Below, in pieces: positions 9,216 to 18,454 of a stretch of 64,000 bases of DNA; the first letter of the stretch is position 1, and each line of letters starts with the position of its first letter. The notes beneath the pieces are model-generated. The model did no database searches and was not told the origin of the DNA. It worked only from the letters and a program-made list of their open reading frames with translations. The position numbers and the translations under genes are program-made. This stretch comes from Paraburkholderia sp. DHOC27. GTDB taxonomy: Bacteria; Pseudomonadota; Gammaproteobacteria; Burkholderiales; Burkholderiaceae. The stretch is from the NCBI RefSeq assembly GCF_003429005.1, contig NZ_QVQV01000002.1, forward strand, positions 186,001 to 250,000, written 5' to 3'.

Positions 9216-11426
9216 TCAGGCGCTCAGGTATTCCTGCACGGCGGCGTAGCCACGGTCGTAGCCGCCGCGCGCACGCTGCGGCATCGCATTGAAGATGCCG
9301 CCCTGCACGTGGACGCCGGCCGCCTGCAAGCGCTTCAGCGAATCGGCGATTTCCGCTTCGTTGTGCTGACCCGAACGCATCACGAAGAAGGTCGAGGCTG
9401 CGCAGGCGCCGATGATCGAGGCATCGGTCACGGCCAGCACCGGCGGCGTGTCGATCAGGATCACGTCGTAGCGTTTGGCGAGACCGTCGAGGTATTGATG
9501 CAGCCGTGGCGACATCAGCAGTTCCGACGGATTGGGCGGACGCTGGCCGCACGAGATGAAGCTGAGCCCGTCGATGCTGGTGGGACGGATCGCCTCTTCC
9601 AGCGAAATCTGTCCGCTCAACAATTCGGACAGTCCGTTGACCGCCGCGCCGCCCACGTAGCGCTCGAGTGCGCCGCGCCGCATGTCGCCGTCGATCATCA
9701 GCACGCGCTTGCCGGAATGCGCGAGCAGCACCGCGAGGTTGACCGTCAGAAAGCTCTTGCCGACGCCGGGCATCGGCCCCGTCAACATGACGATACGATT
9801 GCGCGCGTCCATCATCGTGAACTGCATGGCGGTGCGCAGACTGCGCAGGCTTTCGATGCAGACGTCCTTGGGCCGCGCGTCGGCCAGCACCGAACGCAGA
9901 CGGTTGCCGCCGCGTTCGAACGAATGCTCGAGCACGGCCTGCTCAGTAGAAAGCGGCACCAGACCGAAGATCGGCAGATGGAACATGCGCTCGACGCGCT
10001 CCGGATCATCGATACCCTTGAACAGATTGCGGCGCAGGAACACGAAACCGGTGCCCGCAATCAACCCGAGAATCACGGCCGCCGAGAGGATCAGCATTTT
10101 CTTCGGCTTGACCGGCGTGCCCGGCCGCATGGCCAGATCGACCATGTGCACGTTGCCGCCCGTTCCCGCGCGCTGCACCGACAACTCCTGAATGCGGTTC
10201 AACAGGAGTACGTAGATGTCTTCGGCAACCTTCGCGTCGCGCTGCAACTGCACGGCCTTCACTTCCGTGGCGGGCAGATTGCGGAAGCGGTCGCTGTATT
10301 TGTCGCGCTGGGTTTGCAGTTCGGTCATCTGTTCGCGCGCCGCCTTGATGAGCGGGTGCTCGTCGCCATAGCGCTCTTCGAGCGAAGCGATCTGCAGGCG
10401 TTGCGCGGAAATCTGCTGCTCGTACTGGATGCTGCCTTCCAGATAGACCTTCGCTTCGTCGCTCGCGTCGATCGAACCGGACTGCCGCTGATACTCGGTG
10501 AGCGCGGCTTCGGCGCGTTCGAGATCGGACTTCAGACGCGGCTCTTCACTCTTCAGGAAATCGAGCATGCGGTTGGCGTCCGACTGCTTGGCCGCCGTGT
10601 GCTCCTGCAGGTACGACTCGGCGAGCGCATTGGCGACCTGCGCCGCGTGCGCCGGGTCCTTGTCTTCCAGCGAGATCTGGATCACGCCGGTCTGCTTGCC
10701 CTGCTCTTCCACCTTGATGCCGGACTGGAATGCGGTGATCGCGTCCAGCTCATTGGCGCGCATTACGGTGAACTGCGTGCCCGGTCGTGCGATCAACTGC
10801 TTGACGAGCATCGTCACGCCGCCGCCCTGCGCGGTCTGTCCGACCTGGCCGCGCAACAGCAGCGCGCCGTTTGCCGCGCGCAGTTCGTACTCCGTGCCAG
10901 AGAGCACGGTGAGGCGCATTTTCTGACCTTCGAGCGCGGGCACGACTTCGACGGAGTCGATGTCCGCCACTTCGCCGCCCCATGCATAGCTCGTGAGACC
11001 GAGCCACGGATGCGACGGCACGCCCGGTGTGGCGAGCCGCGCGGCGATGCTGCCGAGCAGCGGAATCGTCTTCGGCTCCACGCTGAAATTCAGCTTGAGC
11101 TGCTGGACCACCGGTCCGACTACGCCGCGGCTCTGGATGATGGCAATTTCCGCATCCGTGGGCAGCGACGTCTGGCCGCTCGAAATCATCGCGCCCGTCT
11201 GCGTTTGCGTGAGCGCCTGCGAGGTGTTGTCGGACGGCTCGACGCGCACATACGCATCCGCCGAATACACCGGCTTGGCGATATAGCAGTAGAGCCCGGC
11301 CATCACGACGATTGTCAGCGCGATGGCGATGAGCCACCAGATGTCGTCGAGAATCACCTGTAGCAGTTGACCGAGGACGACGTCCTCTTCTTCGGTCCTG
11401 GCCGGTATGGCCATGTGTGGAGTCAT
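9216..11426 (-). CDS. bceF: Polysaccharide co-polymerase/BY-kinase (BceF-type Wzc)
   Basis: Inner-membrane chain-length regulator fused to a bacterial tyrosine autokinase. A Wzz domain is framed by two helices, IWWLIAIALTIVVMAGLYCYI (about residues 29-49) and MLILSAAVILGLIAGTGFVFL (about 440-462), with a coiled-coil periplasmic region between. The cytoplasmic kinase has Walker A LTGPMPGVGKSFLT (about 543-556), Walker A' VLMIDGDMRRG and Walker B VILIDTPP, and ends in a short tyrosine cluster (YDRGYAAVQEY). The frame is open to 11495; the ATG at 11426 is chosen because the upstream residues look non-coding. It is presumably dephosphorylated by BceD. Confidence 0.92.
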   Translation of the reverse strand: MTPHMAIPARTEEEDVVLGQLLQVILDDIWWLIAIALTIVVMAGLYCYIAKPVYSADAYVRVEPSDNTSQALTQTQTGAMISSGQTSLPTDAEIAIIQSRGVVGPVVQQLKLNFSVEPKTIPLLGSIAARLATPGVPSHPWLGLTSYAWGGEVADIDSVEVVPALEGQKMRLTVLSGTEYELRAANGALLLRGQVGQTAQGGGVTMLVKQLIARPGTQFTVMRANELDAITAFQSGIKVEEQGKQTGVIQISLEDKDPAHAAQVANALAESYLQEHTAAKQSDANRMLDFLKSEEPRLKSDLERAEAALTEYQRQSGSIDASDEAKVYLEGSIQYEQQISAQRLQIASLEERYGDEHPLIKAAREQMTELQTQRDKYSDRFRNLPATEVKAVQLQRDAKVAEDIYVLLLNRIQELSVQRAGTGGNVHMVDLAMRPGTPVKPKKMLILSAAVILGLIAGTGFVFLRRNLFKGIDDPERVERMFHLPIFGLVPLSTEQAVLEHSFERGGNRLRSVLADARPKDVCIESLRSLRTAMQFTMMDARNRIVMLTGPMPGVGKSFLTVNLAVLLAHSGKRVLMIDGDMRRGALERYVGGAAVNGLSELLSGQISLEEAIRPTSIDGLSFISCGQRPPNPSELLMSPRLHQYLDGLAKRYDVILIDTPPVLAVTDASIIGACAASTFFVMRSGQHNEAEIADSLKRLQAAGVHVQGGIFNAMPQRARGGYDRGYAAVQEYLSA

Positions 11427-11516
11427 GTGTGTGCTCACAATTCGATCCCGGTTGGGTCGCCTCGGGCAGTGCGCCGCATGTGTCGTGCGACGCACTGCCG
11501 TTGGCGGATCAGGCGC

Positions 11517-12770
11517 CTAGCGCGTGAGTTCCTTCAGATAGAACAGCGATTCCAGCGACGGCAGCACTTGCTGGACGACCCGGTTGAAGGTGGTCGACGC
11601 CGAGGTGCCGACATAGACCACGTCCAGCGGTTGCAACTGGAAGCGCGAGGACAACATGATCGAGTCGGGCTGCGTCAGATCGAGGCGGTACACCTCGGGC
11701 TTGTAAGGGTGGTCGGGGCTGTCCTTGAAGCCGCGCATCACGTAGATCTGGCGCGGATTGGCGTCGGTGTCGAGCAGACCCGTGGCCTGCGTCAGCGCGT
11801 CGGCAATGGTCAGACGGCCGCGCAGCATCGAAAGCGTCTGCGGCGTTTTGACTTCGCCGAGAATGAACACGCGGCTGTCCACGCGGTCCGGCACGTTGAC
11901 GATGTCGCCGGCCTGCAAGAGCACGTTTTGCGTGGTGTCGCCACGGTCGAGCAGACTGTCGGCATCGAGCACGTACAGCTTGTTGTTGCGCGTGAGGCGC
12001 ACGCGCTGGATATCGGCAATCTCCGTGCTGCCGCCCGAGCGCGTGATTGCGTCGAGCAGCGTCAGCGGCACGTCGCTGATGGCGAGCGGCCCCGGCGATT
12101 TCACTTCGCCGGTTACCTGCACCTTCTGGCTGCGGAACGACAGCACCCGCACGTCCACCTGCGGATTGCGGATATACGGCAGAAGGCGCGCGGCGAGTTC
12201 GTTACGCACATCGCCGACGGTGCGGCCCGCCACGCGAATGTGACCGACGAACGGGAAATAGATCGTGCCGTCGGGCGCGACGGTCTGGCCATACGGATCG
12301 GCTTGCCCAGGCAACGCCGTGGTGTACGGCTGCTGCACGGCGCCGGCCAGCGTCTGCGTGGTGTTGTCGCCGGTGGAGAGCGTGCTGCCGTTCGGCGTGG
12401 TCAGCTCCGGGTGATCCCACACGGTGATGCCGAGAATGTCCTGCGGCGCGACACGATAAAGGTACTGCGACGGATCGCTGAATTTGCCGGGCGGGAGCGC
12501 AGGCTGCTGGGCCGCCGCCTGTTGCGCCTGCTGGAGGATCAGATCGGCGTCGATCGGGTGCACCGCGTAGCTTTGCGCCGGCTTGCCCGGCGCGTCCTCT
12601 TTGAGCGAGGACGTGTCGAGGTTGTAGCCGGGTGCGATTGCGCATGCCGTCAACAGCGTGGTCAACAGCACTGGCAGAAACTTTGGCACAAGCTTTGGCA
12701 CAAGCTTTGGTAAAAGCGCAGGCCATCGCGCAGCAAGTTTTTTTCGTTTCAGCATAGTTTGTCCAGCCAT
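11517..12770 (-). CDS. bceE: Outer-membrane polysaccharide export lipoprotein (BceE-type Wza)
   Basis: Polysaccharide export (OPX) protein with an N-terminal hydrophobic leader and lipobox LLTAC (Cys43 in this frame). A Poly_export domain (QDILGITVWDHPELTTP) and SLBB domains (VLLQAGDIVNVPDRVDSRVFILGEV) follow. It forms the outer-membrane channel that works with BceF. The start overlaps the bceD stop; ATG at 12770 or ATG at 12755 (giving MLKRKK) are both possible, and the second gives a more usual leader. The leader contains a short duplication (PKLVPKLVPK) encoded by near-identical 15-base repeats around 12685-12715. Confidence 0.9.
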   Translation of the reverse strand: MAGQTMLKRKKLAARWPALLPKLVPKLVPKFLPVLLTTLLTACAIAPGYNLDTSSLKEDAPGKPAQSYAVHPIDADLILQQAQQAAAQQPALPPGKFSDPSQYLYRVAPQDILGITVWDHPELTTPNGSTLSTGDNTTQTLAGAVQQPYTTALPGQADPYGQTVAPDGTIYFPFVGHIRVAGRTVGDVRNELAARLLPYIRNPQVDVRVLSFRSQKVQVTGEVKSPGPLAISDVPLTLLDAITRSGGSTEIADIQRVRLTRNNKLYVLDADSLLDRGDTTQNVLLQAGDIVNVPDRVDSRVFILGEVKTPQTLSMLRGRLTIADALTQATGLLDTDANPRQIYVMRGFKDSPDHPYKPEVYRLDLTQPDSIMLSSRFQLQPLDVVYVGTSASTTFNRVVQQVLPSLESLFYLKELTR

Positions 12771-13225
12771 CCCATGACCAGGTGTTCGATGAGCGCGAAA
12801 CTCTCGCGATACGCGGTTTCCGCGCCGCCATAGGGGTCAGCCACGTCCTGGCCGTCCCACTGGCCCAGTGGATAAACCTTGCCGCGTGAAGTCGGCTCGA
12901 GCGCCTCGACGGCCTGCACCTGACTGCGTTCGGTGACCAGCACGAGGTCGGCATCGCGCACGATCTGCCGGTTCAGCCGCCGCGCCTGATGCCGGTCCGG
13001 CGTGATGCCGCGCTCGGTCAGCAGACGCTGCATCACCGGGTCCATGCCGTAGCCGTTCACAGCACGGATGCCGGCCGAGTGGAACCTGATCGTCCGTGGC
13101 GCCGCAGCGGCGGCGCGATTGCGGGCCACCGCCGCGGTGCGCGCGTGCTGCGCCTTGAACAGCATTTCGGCAGCGGGCGAACGGCACACGTTGGCGTGGC
13201 AGACGATCAGAACGTTGTCGAACAT
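12749..13225 (-). CDS. bceD: Low-molecular-weight protein tyrosine phosphatase (BceD-type)
   Basis: A 158-residue phosphatase expected to reverse BceF autophosphorylation and so control polymer production. The CX5R signature CHANVCRS covers Cys9 to Arg15, and the catalytic Asp is in VADPYGG. The start ATG at 13225 is preceded by GGAG; an in-frame extension to 13339 is Arg/Pro-rich and overlaps bceC, so it is rejected. The 3' end overlaps bceE. Confidence 0.93.
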   Translation of the reverse strand: MFDNVLIVCHANVCRSPAAEMLFKAQHARTAAVARNRAAAAAPRTIRFHSAGIRAVNGYGMDPVMQRLLTERGITPDRHQARRLNRQIVRDADLVLVTERSQVQAVEALEPTSRGKVYPLGQWDGQDVADPYGGAETAYRESFALIEHLVMGWLDKLC

Positions 13226-13247
13226 AGGCGCTCTCCTTCGTTGCGAC

Positions 13248-14705
13248 TCAGCGTGCCAGCGCCGCGTCGGACGTGGCGTGCTGCGGCTCGGCGGCGCCGT
13301 TCTGCGCTGCCGCCGTCTGCGGGGCCGTGATGCCCTCACGGCGCGCCGGCTGACGGCCGATGGCGTGATACTCGATGCCGAGTTCGCTCAACGCTTCCGG
13401 TTCGTACAGGTTGCGGCCGTCGAAAATCAGCGGCGTGCGCAGATGCTGCTTCAGGCTGTCGAAATCCGGGCTCTTGAAGACCTTCCACTCGGTGAGGATC
13501 ACCAGTGCATCGGCGCCGCGCGCTACGTCCATTTCATCGCTCTCGAACGTGAGGCGCGCATGTTGATGCGGCACGTCCTGCAGATCGAGCGCGAACACGC
13601 GGCGCGCTTCGTCCACGGCCACCGGGTCGTAGGCTTTCACGCGTGCGCCGCGCTTGAGCAGTTCCGCGATCAGCGGACGGCTCGGCGCTTCGCGCATGTC
13701 GTCGGTATTCGGCTTGAAGGCGAGCCCCCATACGCCGAAGGTGCGGCCGGACAGATCGTCGCCAAGACGCTCGACGATCTTGTGCGCGAGGATCTTCTTC
13801 TGCGCTTCGTTGACGGCTTCCACCGCTTCGAGAATGCGCAGGCTTTGCTGACGTTCGACGGCGGTGTTGATGAGCGCCTGCACGTCCTTCGGAAAACACG
13901 AGCCGCCATAGCCGCAGCCCGCGTACAGGAAGTCGTAGCCGATGCGCGGATCGGAACCGATGCCGCGCCGCACCGCTTCGATGTCGGCACCCACGCGATC
14001 CGCCAGATTGGCGAGTTCATTCATGAACGAGATGCGCGTGGCGAGCATGGCGTTGGCCGCGTACTTGGTGAATTCGGCCGAGCGCACGTCCATGTACAGC
14101 GTGCGTTCGCGATTGCGGTTGAACGGTGCGTAGAGACGCTTCATCACCTCGCGCGCTTTCTCACCCGGCACGTCTTCGTCGCAACCCAGCACGATGCGAT
14201 CGGGCCGCGTGAAGTCTTCGACCGCAGCACCCTCTTTCAGGAACTCTGGATTCGACACCACCGAGAACATGTGCTGCGCGTCGCGCGCCGCCAGCTCTTC
14301 GGCGATCGCTTCGCGCACGCGCACCGCCGTGCCGACCGGCACCGTCGATTTATCGACGATCACCTTGTAGCCGTTCATATGGCGGCCAATGTTGCGCGCA
14401 GCAGCGAGCACGTATTGCAGATCGGCCGAGCCGTCTTCGTCCGAAGGCGTGCCGACGGCGATGAACTGGATCTCGCCGTGCGCCACGGAAGCGGCGACGT
14501 CGGTCGTAAACTTCAGGCGCCCCGCCTTGCGGTTGCGCGCGATGATCTCCTGCAGGCCCGGCTCATGAATCGGCACACCGCCCTGGTTCAGCACGTCGAT
14601 CTTGCGCTGATCGAGGTCGAGACACAGCACGTCGTTGCCGATGTCAGCAAGACAGGCGCCCGTCACGAGGCCCACATAGCCGGTACCAATGATCGTCAGG
14701 TTCAT
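13248..14705 (-). CDS. bceC: UDP-glucose 6-dehydrogenase (BceC-type)
   Basis: Oxidises UDP-glucose to UDP-glucuronate for the exopolysaccharide. It shows the NAD site GTGYVG (residues 8-13), the family HEPGL motif, and the catalytic Cys in [11 protein letters not shown] near residue 265; C-terminal substrate-binding domain motifs [13 protein letters not shown] and FDGRNLY follow. At 485 residues it is somewhat long, because about 30 Ala/Gln/Thr-rich residues are added at the C-terminus beyond the fold. GAGGTG lies upstream of the ATG. It sits between bceB (60-base gap) and bceD (22-base gap). Confidence 0.94.
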   Translation of the reverse strand: MNLTIIGTGYVGLVTGACLADIGNDVLCLDLDQRKIDVLNQGGVPIHEPGLQEIIARNRKAGRLKFTTDVAASVAHGEIQFIAVGTPSDEDGSADLQYVLAAARNIGRHMNGYKVIVDKSTVPVGTAVRVREAIAEELAARDAQHMFSVVSNPEFLKEGAAVEDFTRPDRIVLGCDEDVPGEKAREVMKRLYAPFNRNRERTLYMDVRSAEFTKYAANAMLATRISFMNELANLADRVGADIEAVRRGIGSDPRIGYDFLYAGCGYGGSCFPKDVQALINTAVERQQSLRILEAVEAVNEAQKKILAHKIVERLGDDLSGRTFGVWGLAFKPNTDDMREAPSRPLIAELLKRGARVKAYDPVAVDEARRVFALDLQDVPHQHARLTFESDEMDVARGADALVILTEWKVFKSPDFDSLKQHLRTPLIFDGRNLYEPEALSELGIEYHAIGRQPARREGITAPQTAAAQNGAAEPQHATSDAALAR

Positions 14706-14765
14706 GAATTACACCTCGGAGATTTGAAGGTTCTAAAAACAGGGCACGCTGCGTTGCACGCGCGC

Positions 14766-16172
14766 TCAATACGCATTGCTTCCCACGAAGCCCTTCCACA
14801 GCGTCAGCATGACGATCTTGAGGTCGAGTCCGAAGGTCCAGTTCTGCATGTAGTAGAGATCGAGCTTCACGCGTCCCATCATCTTTTCGATGCGGTCGGT
14901 TTCGCCGCGATAGCCGTTGATCTGCGCCCATCCGGTGATGCCAGGCTTGATGCGGTAACGGTGCATGTAGCCCTTCACCAGATCCTTGTAGATGTCGTCG
15001 TGTTCGAGCGCATGCGGACGCGGCCCCACCACCGACATCTCGCCGCGCAGCACATTGATAAACTGCGGCAGCTCGTCGAGACTGGTGCGGCGCAGGAAGG
15101 CGCCCACGGCGGTGATGCGCGGATCCCGACGCGTGGCCTGAGTGATCTTGCCGCTCTCTTCCTTGTGCACGCGCATGGAGCGGAACTTGTAGATCTCGAA
15201 CTGGTTGCCGTCTATACCCTTGCGCTTCTGGCGGAAGAACACCGGCCCCGGCGACGACAGCTTCACCAGCACCGCGATCACCAGCAGCAGCGGCGCGAGT
15301 GCGGTCAATGCAGCAAGCGCGAACAGGCGGTCGAAGATGCGCTTGGGCAGCACGCGCAGATCGGTGATCGGCGAAGCGGCCAGGTTGATGGCGGGCACGC
15401 CGAGCAGATCGACCATGGGCTGGCTGAACAGCGTCAGGCTGCGCACGTCGGGAATGAAGCGGATATTCACGAAGTCGTTGCGCAGTTCCATCACGAAGCG
15501 GTGGATGGTCTTTTCCTTCGAGATCGGCAAGGCCAGCCACAGTTCGCGAATCGCACGCTGCCGCACGAGCTGGATCATCGCCGCGAAGTCGCGCTCCACC
15601 GGCACGCCGCCAATGGCCGGCGCATCGCTGGGTTCGGACGCTGCGCGCGGTGTATCGGCGGCGCCGTCCTCCTCGTACACCACCAGCGGGCTGAAGCCCG
15701 CTTCGGGACGGCTGCGCATCTGCTCGATCAGAAACTTGCCGTACGGCGCGCTGCCCACGATGGCGACGCCCTTGTGATTGAAACCTTCGCGACGCAGCCG
15801 CTTCAGGATCGTGTAGACCAGCGTCTTGCTGACCATCAGCAGCGCAATCACGGCGAGCGCCCAGTAACCAAGCCAGAGTCGCGACAGCAGCTCCGAGCGG
15901 TGCAGGCTGAAGCTGATCAATACGCCAGTGGTTTCCACCACCAGCCAGCCGCACGACACGCGAAACAGCAGATCGACGAGCGGCTTGCCGCGCCACGACA
16001 GATAGACACCCAGCGCGGGAAAGAACACCACCACCAGCAGGCAGTCGAACGCCAGCGACATGCTCTGCATGTCGTCCAGCCACACCCAGCGTCCGTCGTG
16101 CACGGCCGCTGCAACCAGGGCGCCCAGGGCGACCATGGCGATGTCGATGATTCTCGATAGAACGCTCAGCAT
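14766..16172 (-). CDS. bceB: Undecaprenyl-phosphate glucose phosphotransferase (BceB-type)
   Basis: Membrane enzyme that starts repeat-unit synthesis by moving glucose-1-phosphate from UDP-glucose to undecaprenyl phosphate. The N-terminal third has four to five membrane helices, then a CoA-binding-like central domain. The C-terminal bacterial sugar transferase domain has [16 protein letters not shown], the FKFRSM-type YKFRSM segment, and [24 protein letters not shown] and [11 protein letters not shown]. The frame opens at a GTG (16181), but ATG at 16172 has GAGG 8 bases upstream and is preferred (468 residues). It is the first gene of the leftward operon, with the 0.6 kb control region in front. 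Confidence 0.94.
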   Translation of the reverse strand: MLSVLSRIIDIAMVALGALVAAAVHDGRWVWLDDMQSMSLAFDCLLVVVFFPALGVYLSWRGKPLVDLLFRVSCGWLVVETTGVLISFSLHRSELLSRLWLGYWALAVIALLMVSKTLVYTILKRLRREGFNHKGVAIVGSAPYGKFLIEQMRSRPEAGFSPLVVYEEDGAADTPRAASEPSDAPAIGGVPVERDFAAMIQLVRQRAIRELWLALPISKEKTIHRFVMELRNDFVNIRFIPDVRSLTLFSQPMVDLLGVPAINLAASPITDLRVLPKRIFDRLFALAALTALAPLLLVIAVLVKLSSPGPVFFRQKRKGIDGNQFEIYKFRSMRVHKEESGKITQATRRDPRITAVGAFLRRTSLDELPQFINVLRGEMSVVGPRPHALEHDDIYKDLVKGYMHRYRIKPGITGWAQINGYRGETDRIEKMMGRVKLDLYYMQNWTFGLDLKIVMLTLWKGFVGSNAY

Positions 16173-16778
16173 GCGCTGCACCTCAGTTCGTCAGTCAAGT
16201 TCCATCCGTGTAGTAAGCGGAGGTCCGCACCGTGTGAAACCGGGCATCACGCATTCGTTGCGCATTGGCTGGTCATAACACCTGGCTAATGCGCCGGATC
16301 GTCACTTGCGCTTAAAGCCGCTCGCTAATCCGAATGCGTGATTACCCGCACAGGCTAGATAAGGCGGCATTAAAATTCGCACTGCAACATCGGAAAAATG
16401 CACAAAATTTAATGGGCGGAATTTTTGAATTTTTAGGGAATTTTTTCGGTAATTATTACTTGATTTGGGGCGATTTGTGACGCTGATGAAGCCATCGAAC
16501 CGCGCCGCTGAGCGCTTTTTGTAAAAGGCTTGCAGCCTGGTCTGCTACCCTTCGTCTCACGCGCTGCCGCGCTTGCCTTGCATGGTCCGTAGCGCGCCGA
16601 TTTTTTGCGGATTATTTTTTCTTTTCCCATGAAACAAATAATTCTTTTTTAAGGCTTTCAAGCGCATTTTTCAGCAGGCGTGTTATTTATTTTCAGGACC
16701 CGCCATTTATCCCGCTTTTATTGGCTATTTACGCCGTGATACAACTCGATCTACTCAACCAGCCTCGAGGAGATCACC
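16173..16778. promoter_or_regulatory. Divergent control region between bceB and bceA
   Basis: 606 bases without a gene, clearly more AT-rich than the flanks. The bceB side holds a 12-bp inverted repeat pair (listed separately) and a nested 7-bp dyad (gcgcatt 16260-16266 with aatgcgc 16288-16294). The middle has three phased gaattttt runs (16419-16446). The bceA side is T-rich with candidate -10 boxes but no convincing -35. It must contain promoters for both directions. I looked for a JUMPstart/ops element (ggcggtag) and found only ggcggcat at about 16363, which is not a match. Confidence 0.7.
16246..16342. repeat. Perfect 12-bp inverted repeat, arms 73 bp apart
   Basis: atcacgcattcg at 16246-16257 is the exact reverse complement of cgaatgcgtgat at 16331-16342. 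The arms are too far apart for a terminator hairpin and lie just upstream of bceB, so a pair of operator half-sites bound by a looping or dimeric regulator is plausible. Confidence 0.6.
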
Positions 16779-18356
16779 ATGACAGCAACGGTCACGGCGT
16801 CCGACGCCGACGTCCGCTCTGACGCCGCCGCATCGCTGAACGTCAAGCTGAAGGTTCATCCCGTGATTCTTGCGGGCGGCTCCGGTACACGTTTGTGGCC
16901 GATGTCGCGCGAGCAGTATCCGAAGCAACTGATTGGTCTGCTCGGCGAGGATTCATTGCTGCAGTCCACGACGCGCCGCCTCGACACGCTCGATGCCGGT
17001 CATCCGCTCGCGGAACAACTGATCGTGGTGGCCAACGAAGAGCACCGCTTCACCACCGCCGAACAATTGCGCAAGAGCGGCAAGGCGAGCCGTCTGATCC
17101 TCGAACCGGTGGGCCGCGATACGGCGCCGGCCTTGACGGCGGCTGCGCTTACGATTGCCGCTGAAGATAGCGACGGCATCATGGTGGTGATGCCCGCCGA
17201 TCACGCGGTGGTGGATGTCGACGCGTTTCACGCGGCCGTGGCGGCCGGTGTGCAGTACGCACGCGACGGTCATATCGTCACGATGGGCATCGTGCCGACC
17301 CATGCGGAAACCGGCTACGGCTACATCCGGCTCGGCACGCCGATCAGCCGCGCAGGTCTGGCTGAAGGCGTGAATTCGCATGAAAGCGATGCGGACGATG
17401 CCGGCACGCAGCAACCGGGCACGGCTCACCGGCTCGACCGCTTCGTCGAAAAGCCGCATCTGGAACTCGCGCAGCGTTACATCGAATCTAAGGAGTACTG
17501 GTGGAATAGCGGCATCTTCATCATGCGCGCGTCCACGTGGCTGGTAGCGATCCGCCATTTTCAGCCGGCCATTTTCGATGCCTGCGCCGAGGCCCATGCA
17601 AACGGCCAGGCGGACGGCGATTTCTTCCGCTTGCAACGCGCGGCATTTAGCGCATCCCCGTCCAACTCGATCGACTATGCCGTCATGGAGCAACTGGGCA
17701 ACGATCCGTCCGTGGCGACGGGTGTGGTGGTGCCGCTGCGCGCGGGCTGGTCGGATGTGGGCTCATGGGATGCGATCTGGCAGATCCTGCCAAAAGACGG
17801 CGCGAACAACGTGGGTCGCGGCAACGTGATGTTCGAAGGCTCGGGCTCCACGTTCGCGCATTCGGAAGGACGCCTGATTGCCTGCGTGGGCACGCATGAT
17901 CTCGTGGTGGTGGAAACCGCCGACGCGGTACTGGTTGCCGACAAATCGCGCGTGCAGGACGTCAAGAAGATCGTCGGCCGGATTCGCGCCGATGGCGGCG
18001 CACTGGCGGCGAACCATCGCAAGGTGCATCGGCCGTGGGGACATTACGATTCCGTGGATAGCGGCGAGCGTTTCCAGGTCAAGCGCATCGTGGTGAATCC
18101 GGGCGCGCGTCTGTCGCTGCAAATGCATCATCACCGCGCCGAGCACTGGATCGTGGTGCGCGGCACGGCGCTCGTCACGCGCGGCGAAGAGCGGCTGATT
18201 CTGTCCGAAAACGAATCGGCCTATATCCCGCTCGGCACGACCCACCGTCTCGAGAATCCTGGCAAGATGCCGCTGGAGATTATCGAAGTGCAGTCGGGGT
18301 CTTACCTCGGCGAAGACGACATCGTGCGCTTCGACGACAAGTACGGACGGCAGTAA
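16779..18356 (+). CDS. bceA: Mannose-1-phosphate guanylyltransferase / mannose-6-phosphate isomerase (BceA-type ManC)
   Basis: Bifunctional type II enzyme making GDP-mannose. The nucleotidyltransferase domain begins at VILAGGSGTRLWPMSREQYPK (about residue 30) and has the FVEKP sugar-phosphate motif. The C-terminal cupin isomerase domain has HRPWGHYDSVD and GARLSLQMHHHRAEHW. Length of 525 residues is slightly more than usual because of an N-terminal extension and an insertion around NSHESDADDAGTQQ. GAGGAG lies just before the ATG. It is divergent from bceB and supplies GDP-mannose for the polymer and for Gmd. Confidence 0.94.
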   Translation: MTATVTASDADVRSDAAASLNVKLKVHPVILAGGSGTRLWPMSREQYPKQLIGLLGEDSLLQSTTRRLDTLDAGHPLAEQLIVVANEEHRFTTAEQLRKSGKASRLILEPVGRDTAPALTAAALTIAAEDSDGIMVVMPADHAVVDVDAFHAAVAAGVQYARDGHIVTMGIVPTHAETGYGYIRLGTPISRAGLAEGVNSHESDADDAGTQQPGTAHRLDRFVEKPHLELAQRYIESKEYWWNSGIFIMRASTWLVAIRHFQPAIFDACAEAHANGQADGDFFRLQRAAFSASPSNSIDYAVMEQLGNDPSVATGVVVPLRAGWSDVGSWDAIWQILPKDGANNVGRGNVMFEGSGSTFAHSEGRLIACVGTHDLVVVETADAVLVADKSRVQDVKKIVGRIRADGGALAANHRKVHRPWGHYDSVDSGERFQVKRIVVNPGARLSLQMHHHRAEHWIVVRGTALVTRGEERLILSENESAYIPLGTTHRLENPGKMPLEIIEVQSGSYLGEDDIVRFDDKYGRQ

Positions 18357-18362
18357 ACACGC

Positions 18363-18394
18363 GAAGATGGGCCGCTGCGAAGCGGCCCATCTTC
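18363..18394. terminator. Hairpin terminator between bceA and the convergent gene
   Basis: A perfect 14-bp stem (gaagatgggccgct with agcggcccatcttc) closes a GCGA tetraloop, 7 bases after the bceA stop. It lacks a strong T tract, so it may act as a bidirectional structural terminator between converging genes. Confidence 0.65.
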
Positions 18395-18454
18395 CGGTTC
18401 ATCGTTTAGCGCATCAGGTACGGTTCGTCGGACACGCAAGCGCAGTGGAGACGT

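Noticed and set aside
9144..11363. 739-codon open frame on the plus strand
   Set aside because: It is antisense to bceF, whose kinase motifs are intact.
13068..16160. 1030-codon open frame on the plus strand
   Set aside because: It is antisense to bceC and bceB, which have clear catalytic motifs. Its translation is His/Arg/Ala-rich, typical of high-GC shadow frames.
16350..16375. Possible JUMPstart/ops element before the exopolysaccharide genes
   Set aside because: Only ggcggcat is present; the ops core ggcggtag with its downstream bases is not matched.
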